DNA of 64,000 nucleotides, taken from positions 113,055-177,054 of the forward strand of contig JACRCX010000038.1 of assembly GCA_016218815.1 (NCBI GenBank), read 5' to 3'. Below, in pieces: positions 18,189 to 26,825 of the stretch (position 1 is its first letter; every line of letters begins with the position of its first letter). Made by a program: the position numbers and the translations under genes. Under the pieces are notes generated by a model. That model was given only the letters and a program-made list of their open reading frames with translations. It made no database searches and was not told the DNA's origin. This stretch comes from Deltaproteobacteria bacterium (GTDB lineage Bacteria > Myxococcota_A > Polyangia > DRWM01 > JAAZOP01).

Positions 18189-18943
18189 CGTCCAGGCTGC
18201 GCGGGATCGTCAGGATGTCCCAGGCGGTCTTTCGGGCATTCGGGCAGATGGACAAGGCGTCGGACCGGGCCACCAAGGCGGAAGCAAAGATGCCCGCCCC
18301 GGGGAATCGCGTCATGCGCGCCCTCCACGAGGGAACCGTCTCCGTCCTCGGGGGAGGAACGGAAGAGGCACGGCGATCGCTCCTCCTGGCCGTCACCGCC
18401 GAATTGGCGCTCGGCGAGAAGGGGGTGCTCCTGTTTCCCCTCGTGATGCCCGGCCTCGACGCGGTTCGACGCATCCTCGCGGCCGGCAGCGGAGTCGCGA
18501 TATCCACGGTCCGCACGGCGCGGGGGATGACCCAGTCGGAGTTGGGCCGGCTGATCACCGCCGCCGACAACGCCCGCAAGCTGAACCTGCACATTGACGA
18601 CCCGCATCAGTTGACGCCGGTGCGCCTGACCCGCCGGGTGAAGTGGCTGGCGACCTTCTCCCCCGTCGGCACCGTCGTGATCGACGACCTCGATCGCGTC
18701 CAGACGAAGGTGGGCGGGCGGCGGTCGTCCCGCCTGGCAACTCTCGGATTGCTTGCTCATGAGCTGCGGATCGCCATTCTCGTCGGTTCGAAGCGCATTC
18801 CGCCGTGGGCTCCGGCCGGAACGCCGGCGAAACGGCGGCGGCTTTCGGTGACCGTGAGGCCCGAGACAGCGCGGGCCGTGCCACTCACGCTGGCGATGTT
18901 CGGGGCCGCACCGTCGCCTCCGCGGTGGCCGTGCGTCGAATAG
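18185..18943 (+). CDS. DnaB-like RecA-fold protein lacking a P-loop, 252 aa
   Basis: The protein resembles the C-terminal domain of replicative DnaB helicases: VLLFPLVMP in the strand after Walker A, SGVAISTVRTARGMTQSELGRLITAADN, LNLHIDDPHQLTPVRLTRRVKWLA and a Walker B strand GTVVIDDLDRVQ. The expected P-loop position reads GGGTEEARRSLLL, with no GKT or GKS, so ATP hydrolysis in the usual way is unlikely. It also lacks the DnaB N-terminal domain and is shorter than full DnaB (about 450-470). ATG 18185 overlaps the TPR stop by 4 bases. A role as a structural relative or inhibitor of a hexameric helicase, or as an adaptor for the TPR protein, is speculative. Fold assignment rests on motif order alone. 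Confidence 0.6.
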   Translation: MTSRLRGIVRMSQAVFRAFGQMDKASDRATKAEAKMPAPGNRVMRALHEGTVSVLGGGTEEARRSLLLAVTAELALGEKGVLLFPLVMPGLDAVRRILAAGSGVAISTVRTARGMTQSELGRLITAADNARKLNLHIDDPHQLTPVRLTRRVKWLATFSPVGTVVIDDLDRVQTKVGGRRSSRLATLGLLAHELRIAILVGSKRIPPWAPAGTPAKRRRLSVTVRPETARAVPLTLAMFGAAPSPPRWPCVE

Positions 18944-19005
18944 CTGCCGCTCCCTTTTCGACTCGATCCGCCCCTTCTTGCGCCGCGCACGCACCGCGAC
19001 AACTT

Positions 19006-19028
19006 ATGTCGGGGTGGCGTGCGACGAT
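19006..19028 (+). promoter_or_regulatory. TGTCG-type promoter/operator 3 (AAA+-hen1-pnkp unit)
   Basis: ATGTCGGGG, 8 bases, then GACGAT. The predicted transcription start falls at about 19035-19036, on the ATG of the AAA+ gene, again suggesting a leaderless message. TGTCG is the right arm of CGACA-ACTTA-TGTCG (18997-19011). The operator lies 24 bases before the start codon, against 23 bases for operator 2. Confidence 0.55.
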
Positions 19029-19035
19029 GTGCGGG

Positions 19036-21129
19036 ATGAGGAAAAGCTCCCGCCAGCGCCGTCGCGATCCGCAACCCCGCGGGGTTGAACAGGTCGTCGT
19101 CTGGACGCTTCGGGCGCTGCTGCACGCCGTCCGGGAGACCAAGAACCCCGGTCAGGTGTTGGCCCGTTGCGACGATGCCATGCGGCTCGTCGGCATCGAT
19201 CCGGTCGGCTTCCAGGAAGCGAAAAAGCCCTCCACCCTGAGAGCGGTCCAGCGTGCGCTCGCGCGGGCGACCGCGCAGCCGCCCGCCCGGGACGACCCCG
19301 TCTACCGCAACGTCGAGCGCCTCGGCTCGCTGCTCGAGCTCAAGAAAGTGGAACGCGAGCTGCTGGCGTTCGCGGTCAAGTGCACGACGGTCAGCGGGAT
19401 GACCGAGCCGTTCAGCATGCTCGTGCCGACGACCCGATCGCGCCTCGCCCACGGGCTGGCCGCCGCGCTCGGCGAGTTCGACGTGAAAGCCATCAAGGCG
19501 GCGCTCGAACACGGCAACACCCTGGCCGCGGCGGGCCTCGTGCGGTGGCCCACCTCGCACCGCTTCGTCTCGGACGCGCCCCTCGTGCCGATGGACGAGC
19601 TGGATACCATTCTCGGGACCGAGTACCCGGACGACAAGGCGCTGCTGGCCCCGTTCTTCCGCGTGACCTCGACCGCAAGCCTCTCCGCCGCCGACTTCCC
19701 GCACCTCGCGGTCGACATCGAGCTCCTCTGCAGGTTCATCGGCCGATCCCGGCGCGAGCGCCGCGGGGGCGTCAACATCCTCCTCTTCGGCCATCCCGGC
19801 ACCGGCAAGACGGAGCTCGCCCGGGTCCTCGCCGCGCAGGTCGGCGAGCCGCTCTACGAGGTCAACGTGGCCGACAACGACGGCGATCCGCTCGAAAGCA
19901 AGCACCGGCTGGCCTCGTACCTCCTCTGCCAGCGCTTCCTGACGCGGCTGAGCGGCGGTCTGGTCCTCTTCGACGAGGCCGAGGACCTGTTTCCGACCGA
20001 ATCGCTCGGGTTCTTCGGGCTCAAGATGCGATCCGCCCACGAGAAGGGATTCACGAACCGGCTGCTGGAGGAGAACGCCGTGCCGGCGATCTGGGTCACG
20101 AACTCCATCGACCAGATCGACCGCGCGGTGCTGCGCCGCTTCGCGCTGCAGCTCGAGGTCCGCATCCCGCCCATGAGCGTCCGCCGAGGCATCGTGAGGA
20201 GTCGCCTGGCAAAACTCGCCGTGAGCAGCGAGTTCCTGGACCGCCTGGCCGCGTGCGAGAACATCTCGCCGGCGGACGTCCAGGCCGCGGCTCAGGTCGC
20301 CGAGTTGACCGCCGAGCCAAAGCGGGCATCCGCCGAAGCGACCGTCGAGCGCGTGCTCCAGCACCGCGTCGAGGCTCGTGGCGAGCGCCTGACTGGTTTG
20401 CGCGAAGCCGCCGACACGATTCCGTACCGTCTGGAGTACCTCAACGCGAGCCGCGATCCGGGAAAATTGGCCGAGGCCTTGCGCAACCGGCCGCGTGGCA
20501 ACGTCCTGCTCTTCGGCCCGCCGGGCACCGGCAAGACGGCCTACGCGCACCACGTCGCCGAACGGCTCGACAAGCCGTTGCTCGTGCGTCGCGCCTCCGA
20601 CCTGCTCAACCCGTTCGTGGGCATGACCGAGAAGTACATCGCAGAAATGTTCCACCGCGCGCGGGAGGAAGGCGCGGTGCTGCTCCTGGACGAGGCCGAC
20701 AGTTTCCTGCGCGACCGGCGCGGCGCGTTCCGCTCGTGGGAGGTCACCCAGGTCAACGAGCTGCTGGTCGGGATGGAGCAGTTCGACGGACTGTTCCTGT
20801 GCTCGACGAACCTGATGGACCAGCTCGATCAGGCAGCCTTTCGGCGCTTCGTGGTCAAGGTGCGCTTGGACTACCTGCGGGTCGACCAGGCGTGGGCGAT
20901 GTTCGAGGCGCTCTGCGGGGAAGCCAAGGCGACGGTGGACCCAAGCCTTCGGTCGGAGGTCGGGCGCCTGCGCCTCCTCACCCCCGGCGACTTCGCCACG
21001 GTCCACCGCCAGCTCGCGCTCGGCGCCGAGCCCGCGTCCTCGTCCCGCATCGTCGCGCTGCTGGAAGACGAATGCCGGATGAAGCGGGACGGGGAGGGCG
21101 CCCCGAACGGGATCGGGTTCCGCGCATGA
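19036..21129 (+). CDS. Tandem AAA+ ATPase (CDC48/SpoVK-like), 697 aa
   Basis: Two AAA+ modules follow a roughly 240-residue N-terminal region. Module 1 has Walker A GHPGTGKTE near residue 253, Walker B VLFDEAEDLF and an RRF arginine finger. Module 2 has GPPGTGKTA near 495, VLLLDEADSF, CSTNLMDQLD and AFRRF. Both modules look catalytically complete. The layout matches COG0464-type remodelling ATPases with two rings. The start was chosen at ATG 19036 because it coincides with the start predicted from promoter 3; ATG 19027 is an in-frame alternative. Hen1 begins 29 bases downstream and Pnkp follows, so the ATPase is probably transcribed with the RNA-repair enzymes. Remodelling of a stalled or damaged ribonucleoprotein so that repair can proceed is inferred from context only. 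Confidence 0.88.
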   Translation: MRKSSRQRRRDPQPRGVEQVVVWTLRALLHAVRETKNPGQVLARCDDAMRLVGIDPVGFQEAKKPSTLRAVQRALARATAQPPARDDPVYRNVERLGSLLELKKVERELLAFAVKCTTVSGMTEPFSMLVPTTRSRLAHGLAAALGEFDVKAIKAALEHGNTLAAAGLVRWPTSHRFVSDAPLVPMDELDTILGTEYPDDKALLAPFFRVTSTASLSAADFPHLAVDIELLCRFIGRSRRERRGGVNILLFGHPGTGKTELARVLAAQVGEPLYEVNVADNDGDPLESKHRLASYLLCQRFLTRLSGGLVLFDEAEDLFPTESLGFFGLKMRSAHEKGFTNRLLEENAVPAIWVTNSIDQIDRAVLRRFALQLEVRIPPMSVRRGIVRSRLAKLAVSSEFLDRLAACENISPADVQAAAQVAELTAEPKRASAEATVERVLQHRVEARGERLTGLREAADTIPYRLEYLNASRDPGKLAEALRNRPRGNVLLFGPPGTGKTAYAHHVAERLDKPLLVRRASDLLNPFVGMTEKYIAEMFHRAREEGAVLLLDEADSFLRDRRGAFRSWEVTQVNELLVGMEQFDGLFLCSTNLMDQLDQAAFRRFVVKVRLDYLRVDQAWAMFEALCGEAKATVDPSLRSEVGRLRLLTPGDFATVHRQLALGAEPASSSRIVALLEDECRMKRDGEGAPNGIGFRA

Positions 21130-21158
21130 CGTGGGAGTATTCCGCCTCCAGGTAATCC

Positions 21159-22565
21159 ATGCTGCTGACGATCACCACCACCACGCCGCCCGCCACCGAC
21201 CTCGGTTGGCTCCTGCACAAGCACCCCGACAAGGTGCAGACGTTCTCGCTCCCCTTCGGCTCCGCGATCGTGTTCTACCCGGAGGCCACCGAGACCCGCT
21301 GCTCCGCGGCGCTGATGCTCGACGTGGACCCGATCGGGCTCGTGCGCGGCAAGCCCGGCTCCCAGGACGGCGGTCTGCTCGACCAGTACGTCAACGACCG
21401 CCCCTACGCCGCGTCGTCCCTCCTCTGCGTCGCGCTCTCCCGAGTCTTCGGCACGGCGATGGGCGGCCGCTGCGCCGACCGCCCGGAGCTCGTCGACCGG
21501 CAGATCGATCTCGAGGCGACCATCCCTGCGCTGCCCTGCCGCGGCGGCGCCGCCCTGCTGCGCCGGCTCTTCGAGCCGCTCGGGTACGAGGTCACCGCCG
21601 AGCAGGCCGGGCTGGATCCGTCGTTCCCCGCATGGGGCGCTTCCCCCTACCACCGCGTCACGCTGCACGGCCGGCAGCGGCTCCAGGATCTGCTGAGCCA
21701 CCTGTACGTCCTGATCCCCGTGCTCGACGACCGCAAGCACTACTGGGTCGGCGACGACGAGGTGGAGAAGCTGCTCCGGCACGGGGAGCGCTGGCTGGCC
21801 GGACACCCGGAGCGCGAGCTCATCGCCCGGCGCTACCTCAAGCACCGGCACTCGCTGGCGCGCGAGGCGCTGGCCCGCCTCACGGCTGACGAGACGCCCG
21901 ACCCGGAGGCCGCGCAGCGTTCCGCCCAGGCGGAGGAGGCCGTGATCGAGGAGACGGTCCGCCTCAACGACCAGCGGACGGGCGCCGTGATCGCCGCGTT
22001 GCGGGCCGAGGGCGCCCGCCGCATCGTGGACCTCGGTTGCGGCGAGGGACGGCTGATCGGCGCCCTGCTCCAGGACAAGACCGTCGAGCGGGTGCTCGGC
22101 ATGGACGTCTCGCACCGGGTGCTCGAGATCGCCGCCGAGCGCCTGCACCTCGACCGGATGTCCGAGCGCCAGAAGGCCCGCGTCGATCTTGTCCACGGGT
22201 CGTTGCTCTACCGCGACAGGCGGCTCGACGGGTTCGACGCGGCGACCGTGGTGGAGGTCGTCGAGCATCTCGATCCGCCGCGCCTGGCGGCGTTCGAGCG
22301 CGTCGTCTTCGAGTGCGCGCGGCCGCGGTCCGTGGTGCTGACGACGCCGAACGTCGAGTACAACGCGCGGCTCGCGGGCCTGCCGTCGGGGCGCCTGCGG
22401 CATCGCGACCACCGGTTCGAATGGACCCGCGCGGAGTTCACGGCCTGGGCGACGCGCGTGGCGGCGACCCACGGTTACCAGGTGCGGTTCCAGCCCGTCG
22501 GCCCCGAGGACCCCGAGGTCGGGGCGCCGACGCAGATGGGAGTGTTCCGTCTTGGCGCCGCGTGA
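21159..22565 (+). CDS. hen1: Bacterial Hen1, RNA 3'-terminal ribose 2'-O-methyltransferase, 468 aa
   Basis: The bacterial Hen1 layout is complete. An N-terminal half specific to bacterial Hen1 (MLLTITTTTPPATDLGWLLHKHP, shown here as its opening MLLTITTTT and GWLLHKHPDK) is followed by a Rossmann methyltransferase with IVDLGCGEGRL near residue 288, VEVVEHL and HRDHRFEWTR, which supply the metal-binding Glu and His residues. Hen1 methylates the 2'-OH at a cleaved RNA 3' end before ligation by Pnkp, so the repaired site resists a second cut by a ribotoxin. It follows the AAA+ gene by 29 bases and overlaps the TTG start of pnkp by 14 bases. Family call is strong. Targets are usually tRNAs cut by ribotoxins; none was identified here. 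Confidence 0.95.
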   Translation: MLLTITTTTPPATDLGWLLHKHPDKVQTFSLPFGSAIVFYPEATETRCSAALMLDVDPIGLVRGKPGSQDGGLLDQYVNDRPYAASSLLCVALSRVFGTAMGGRCADRPELVDRQIDLEATIPALPCRGGAALLRRLFEPLGYEVTAEQAGLDPSFPAWGASPYHRVTLHGRQRLQDLLSHLYVLIPVLDDRKHYWVGDDEVEKLLRHGERWLAGHPERELIARRYLKHRHSLAREALARLTADETPDPEAAQRSAQAEEAVIEETVRLNDQRTGAVIAALRAEGARRIVDLGCGEGRLIGALLQDKTVERVLGMDVSHRVLEIAAERLHLDRMSERQKARVDLVHGSLLYRDRRLDGFDAATVVEVVEHLDPPRLAAFERVVFECARPRSVVLTTPNVEYNARLAGLPSGRLRHRDHRFEWTRAEFTAWATRVAATHGYQVRFQPVGPEDPEVGAPTQMGVFRLGAA

Positions 22566-25143
22566 CCCGCGAGCCCCGGCGCGCGCGCCGGGCGGCCCGA
22601 TCCGGATCCCGAACATGTCGCTCGTGGTATTGATCGGTGCGTCGGGCTCGGGAAAATCCAGCTTCGCGCTGCGGCACTTCAAGCGCACCGAGGTCCTCTC
22701 CAGCGATTTCTGCCGCGGCCTGGTCGCCGACGACGAGGGTGACCAGTCCGCCACGAACGACGCGTTCGCCGTCCTGCGCTTCGTCGCCGGCAAGCGGCTC
22801 GCGGCGGGCAGGGTCACGGTGATCGACGCGACCAACGTGCGATCCGAGGACCGCAAGACGTTCGTGACGCTCGCGCGCGAGCACAACGTCCTGCCGGTGG
22901 CGATCGTGCTGGACCTGCCCGAGAAGGTCTGCCAGGCGCGCAACGCCGTCCGGCCCGAGCGGGATTTCGGCGGGCATGTCGTGCGCAACCAGGTCCGCGC
23001 GCTCCATCACGAGCTGCGCGGCCTCTCCCGCGAGGGGTTCCGCCACGTCTTCATTTTGCGCACGGAGGAGGAGGTCGAGCAGACCGTCGTCGAACGGACG
23101 CGCCTGTACAACGACCGGTGCGACGAGGCGGGGCCGTTCGACATCGTCGGCGACGTCCACGGTTGCGCGGCCGAATTGGACGAACTGCTCGAGCGGCTCG
23201 GCTACGCTCGAGACGACGGCGGCGCCTGGCGGCATCCCGGCGGGCGACGCGCGGTCTTTCTCGGGGATCTGGTCGACCGCGGGCCGCGGGTCGTGGACGT
23301 GTTGCGGACGGCGATGGTGATGTCGTCCGCGGGAAGTGCGTTGTGCGTGCCCGGCAACCACGACATGAAGCTGGTGCGGAAGCTCCGTGGGCGCGACGTT
23401 CAGGTCACGCACGGTTTGGCGGAGACGCTCGCGCAGCTCGACCGCGAGTCGCCGGAGTTCCGCGAGAAGGTTGTCGAGTTCCTCGACGGGTTGGTCAGCC
23501 ACTACGTGTTCGACGGCGGGAAGCTCGTCGTCGCCCATGCCGGGATGGCGGAGGCGATGCAGGGCCGAGCCAGCGGCAGGGTGCGCGATTTCGCCCTGTA
23601 CGGCGAGACGACCGGGGAGACCGACGAGTTCGGGTTGCCGGTGCGCTACCCTTGGGCGCAGGAGTACCGCGGGCGAGCGAAGGTCGTGTTCGGCCACACG
23701 CCGGTGCCGGAGCCGGAGTGGCTCAACGGGACGATCAACATCGACACGGGCTGCGTGTTCGGCGGCCGACTGACGGCGTTGCGGTACCCCGAGTTGGAGC
23801 TGGTGTCGGTGGACGCTCGGGCGACGTACTGCGAGCCGGCGCGGCCGTTCCTGCCGCCCGAGGCGCAGGCGCCGGCGATGGCGGCCCAGCAGGAGCAGGA
23901 CGACCTGCTGGACATCGAGGATGTGCTGGGCAAACGGTTCGCAAAAACGCGTCTCGGCGGCAACGTGACGGTGCGGGCCGAGAACGCGACCGCGGCGCTC
24001 GAGGCGATGACTCGTTGGGCGGCGAACCCGAAGTGGATCGTCTACCTGCCGCCGACGATGTCGCCGGCGGAGACGTCGCAGGCGCCGGGGTTGCTGGAGC
24101 ACCCGGCGCAGGCGTTCGGGTATTTCCGGGATCACGGGGTGCCGCGCGTCGTGTGCGAGGAGAAGCACATGGGCTCGCGCGCGGTGCTGATCGTGTGCCG
24201 CGACGCGGGCGTGGCGCGCAAGCGGTTCGGGGTCGAGAGCGACGCGGGCGGGACGTGTCTGACGCGGATGGGGCGGGCGTTTTTCGACGACGCCGCGATC
24301 GAGGCCGGGGTGATCGCGCGCGTGCGCTCGGCGCTCACGGCCGCGGGATTCTGGGACGAGCTGGCGACGGACTGGGTCGTGTTGGACTGCGAGCTGATGC
24401 CGTGGTCGGCGAAGGCGCAGGCGCTGCTGGTCGAGCAGTACGCGCCGGTCGCGGCATCGGGGACGCTTTCCCTCGGGGCGGCGCTGCGCGTCGTGGAGGA
24501 GGGTGTCGCTCGGGGTCTGGACGTGGCGTCGTTGCGCGACCGTCTTGCCGTCCGGAAGGGGATGGTGGCGGACTACGCGACGGCCTACGGCCGGTACTGC
24601 TGGCCGGTGGTTTCGCTGGACGACCTGAAGCTCGCGCCGTTCCACGTGCTGGCGACGGAGGGCAAGGTCCACATCGACCGCGACCACGTCTGGCACATGA
24701 CGACGATTGCGGGGATCTGCGAGCGCGACCCCGGGTTGCTGAGGGCGACGCCGTTCCTGACGGTCGACGTGACGGATAGCGAGTCGCAGGCGGCGGGGAT
24801 CCGGTGGTGGGAGGAGTTGACGGGGCGTGGCGGCGAGGGGATGGTGGTGAAGCCGTTGGACTTCGTGGTCCGCGGCCGCCGGGGTCTGGTCCAGCCGGCG
24901 GTGAAGTGCCGCGGCCGCGAGTATTTGCGGATCATCTACGGCCCCGAGTACACCGCGCCCGAGCATCTCGAGCGTCTGCGTCAGCGTGGCCTCGGCCGCA
25001 AGCGTTCGCTGGCGTTGCGCGAGTTCGCGCTGGGCATCGAGGCCCTCGAGCGTTTCGTCCGCCGCGAGCCCCTCCGCCGCGTCCACGAGTGCGTCTTCGC
25101 CGTCCTGGCGATGGAGAGCGAGCCGGTGGATCCGAGGTTGTAG
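22552..25143 (+). CDS. pnkp: Polynucleotide kinase-phosphatase-ligase Pnkp, 863 aa
   Basis: All three domains of bacterial Pnkp are present. The 5'-kinase has P-loop GASGSGKSS at residues 29-37. The metallophosphatase has GDVHGC (200-205), GDLVDRGP (238-245), GNHD (268-271) and a later GHTPVPEP. The C-terminal adenylyltransferase/ligase has the nucleotidyl-lysine motif EKHMGSR (Lys538). It heals cleaved RNA ends (5' phosphorylation, 2',3' cyclic phosphate removal) and seals them with Hen1. The TTG at 22552, with GGGAG upstream, is preferred to the ATG at 22615 because it retains residues IRIPNMSLVV, which align with the start of known Pnkps. Length fits the family (about 850-870). It overlaps hen1 by 14 bases, so expression is coupled. 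Confidence 0.95.
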   Translation: MAPRDPRAPARAPGGPIRIPNMSLVVLIGASGSGKSSFALRHFKRTEVLSSDFCRGLVADDEGDQSATNDAFAVLRFVAGKRLAAGRVTVIDATNVRSEDRKTFVTLAREHNVLPVAIVLDLPEKVCQARNAVRPERDFGGHVVRNQVRALHHELRGLSREGFRHVFILRTEEEVEQTVVERTRLYNDRCDEAGPFDIVGDVHGCAAELDELLERLGYARDDGGAWRHPGGRRAVFLGDLVDRGPRVVDVLRTAMVMSSAGSALCVPGNHDMKLVRKLRGRDVQVTHGLAETLAQLDRESPEFREKVVEFLDGLVSHYVFDGGKLVVAHAGMAEAMQGRASGRVRDFALYGETTGETDEFGLPVRYPWAQEYRGRAKVVFGHTPVPEPEWLNGTINIDTGCVFGGRLTALRYPELELVSVDARATYCEPARPFLPPEAQAPAMAAQQEQDDLLDIEDVLGKRFAKTRLGGNVTVRAENATAALEAMTRWAANPKWIVYLPPTMSPAETSQAPGLLEHPAQAFGYFRDHGVPRVVCEEKHMGSRAVLIVCRDAGVARKRFGVESDAGGTCLTRMGRAFFDDAAIEAGVIARVRSALTAAGFWDELATDWVVLDCELMPWSAKAQALLVEQYAPVAASGTLSLGAALRVVEEGVARGLDVASLRDRLAVRKGMVADYATAYGRYCWPVVSLDDLKLAPFHVLATEGKVHIDRDHVWHMTTIAGICERDPGLLRATPFLTVDVTDSESQAAGIRWWEELTGRGGEGMVVKPLDFVVRGRRGLVQPAVKCRGREYLRIIYGPEYTAPEHLERLRQRGLGRKRSLALREFALGIEALERFVRREPLRRVHECVFAVLAMESEPVDPRL

Positions 25144-25162
25144 GGGTGCGAAGTAGGCCGCA

Positions 25163-25804
25163 TCAGCGCGGCTTCGGGAATCGGAACACGCGAATGCGAA
25201 CCCAGTCATCATCGGTCCGCTTGCCCGTTCTGCCGCTGCTCTTCGGCCGGGCCACCGGTCGCATTGCGGCTTCCTCCTTGAGTATCCGGGTCAAGCGGCG
25301 CTCGAACCTGCCGATCGGGTGACACCCCGGCTGCGCCTCCCCCGGCGTGGTCCCGATGGCGATCACCACCAAGCCGGCGGGGATTCCCCGGTTCTGGGCC
25401 TTGCGGAGGCGCGTGCAGTCCTTGCAGACTCCCTTTCCGATGGTGCCCCATCTGTGGAACGCGTAGTGCCACGAGTTGCCCGCTCCAAAGTGCGGGCTCA
25501 CAGCGTAGGCACCCTTCATCTCGACCAAGCCGACGAGCTTGTTGTGTTTGGCGCGAAAGGCAAAGTCCGGCCTGGCACGACGCTCGCCGGACGCGGTGTA
25601 CCAACCCAGCTCCAACTCCGTCGGCTTGTCCCACTTCACGGCGTTGTCTGCGGCAAGATCGGACCACGCTTTTTCTACTTGAGGCCCCAGGAGCTTCTGA
25701 CACCACGTCTCGTGTTTGGACGCGCCTCCTCCTGGAGGCTGAGAGCGGTTCAACTCGCTTTCGAGCTTGGCCGCCTCATGAGCAAGGACACTGAATATGT
25801 TCAT
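25163..25804 (-). CDS. Putative PD-(D/E)XK-like protein, 213 aa
   Basis: ATG 25804 follows GGGAGGGCG at good spacing and gives a protein opening MNIFSVLAHEAAKLE. The central region reads ARPDFAFRAKHNKLVGLVEMKGAY, shown here by RPDFAF and VGLVEMKGAY, a Asp...Glu-x-Lys arrangement typical of PD-(D/E)XK nucleases. Two cysteines in GVCKDCTRL might bind metal. The basic C-terminus (RPKSSGRTGKR) may contact nucleic acid. It lies 74 bases downstream of the DUF433 gene on the same strand, in the position where DUF433 antitoxins usually have a toxin. I do not recognise a family. Role as a toxin or restriction-type nuclease is a guess from context; fold assignment is moderate. Confidence 0.55.
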   Translation of the reverse strand: MNIFSVLAHEAAKLESELNRSQPPGGGASKHETWCQKLLGPQVEKAWSDLAADNAVKWDKPTELELGWYTASGERRARPDFAFRAKHNKLVGLVEMKGAYAVSPHFGAGNSWHYAFHRWGTIGKGVCKDCTRLRKAQNRGIPAGLVVIAIGTTPGEAQPGCHPIGRFERRLTRILKEEAAMRPVARPKSSGRTGKRTDDDWVRIRVFRFPKPR

Positions 25805-25878
25805 GTTTTCGCCCTCCCTCCCTCGCAACGACTGCCCGTGTGCCAGTCCACTTGCACATTCGGGCGGCGCGACGGCGG

Positions 25879-26622
25879 TCATGCCGCCCAGCGCAACTCA
25901 CAGCGGACGGCTTCTTCGACGAGGTTGCGGTCGCAGCCGTAGTCGTCGGCAAGTTCGTCCATCGACTCCCCGGCGCGATACCGGTCTGCGAGCACCGCCG
26001 TCGGAATGCCCGTGCCCACCAGGACAGGGCGACCGAACCCGAGCAGCGGATCGACCACGACGACCCGCGGCTCGTCGGGCTCGACCCGCCGGGTGAACAG
26101 GTACAGGCGCGTGGCCAAGCCGGTCGCGTCGCGCTCGACGCGGCGGAGATGCGTTTCCAGCATCTGCCGCATCGCGATCTGCCCGTCGCTCGACGCGTTG
26201 ACGAGCCGCCCGTAGTGCTCGATGAACAGATCCAGGCCGTCCGTTTCGAACCCCGCGTTCGCCAGGGGATTCGGCGTGCAGCAGTGCCGCTCGACGAAGT
26301 CGAGGGCGCGGCGGACCTTGTCCAGCGGGATTTCATGGGACCGCCGGATGGCGGCCAACACGTGGGCCTCGACCAGGTTCAGGAACGAGAGCAACGGCGG
26401 CTTCGAGCCCTTTACCTCGACGAGCGGCTTGAAGTAGCGGGTTCCGCCCCGTACCGGGTACGATCGCCCCACCACCCACGAGCGCAACGTCGCGGCCGGC
26501 AAGCGCAGGTAGTGCGCCGATTCCACCGGGCCGTAGGTGGGAATTCGCCGGGGATCGGGACCTCGCTCGGCCGCTCCCGCGCCCTGTGCGCGTCCTTGCG
26601 CGATTGCGCTCTTGCCAGCCAT
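25879..26622 (-). CDS. DUF433 domain protein with N-terminal MerR-like HTH (antitoxin-like), 247 aa
   Basis: The C-terminal 60 residues match DUF433 (VapB-like antitoxin fold): GRPVLVGTGIPTAVLADRYRAGES opens it, shown here by GRPVLVGTGIP and ADDYGCDRNLVEEAVR. The N-terminus (YGPVESAHYLRLPAATLRSW) resembles a MerR/excisionase-type winged helix. DUF433 proteins usually act as antitoxins of PIN-like DUF5615 toxins and autoregulate. Here the next gene encodes a nuclease-like protein instead. GGAGG abuts the ATG at 26634 directly, so the in-frame ATG at 26622, 12 bases after it, is the likelier start. A TTGACG-N18-TACCGT promoter lies just upstream. Domain call is confident; toxin partner is inferred. 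Confidence 0.8.
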   Translation of the reverse strand: MAGKSAIAQGRAQGAGAAERGPDPRRIPTYGPVESAHYLRLPAATLRSWVVGRSYPVRGGTRYFKPLVEVKGSKPPLLSFLNLVEAHVLAAIRRSHEIPLDKVRRALDFVERHCCTPNPLANAGFETDGLDLFIEHYGRLVNASSDGQIAMRQMLETHLRRVERDATGLATRLYLFTRRVEPDEPRVVVVDPLLGFGRPVLVGTGIPTAVLADRYRAGESMDELADDYGCDRNLVEEAVRCELRWAA

Positions 26623-26647
26623 CGCCGCCGCCATCCTCCTGGGTCGG

Positions 26648-26677
26648 ACGGTAGCCTTCCGCTGCCTGACCCGTCAA
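26648..26677 (-). promoter_or_regulatory. Sigma-70-like promoter of the DUF433/nuclease pair
   Basis: On the minus strand TTGACG and TACCGT are separated by 18 bases. The predicted start lies near 26641, immediately before the CCAGGAGG ribosome-binding site of the DUF433 gene. This unit does not carry the TGTCG-type promoter of its neighbours. Confidence 0.5.
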
Positions 26678-26825
26678 GCGCGCCCTCGACCGGCCCTCGA
26701 CCGGCCCACCGAGGCCCGAAGTGCGAGCAACCATCGTCCCCCCCCTCACGACCCGCCGCAGCACGTCGGCCGTCGGGACTTGCGAGGCTCGGGCTTCGGG
26801 TCGCGCTTCAACGCCGTTTCCACCG

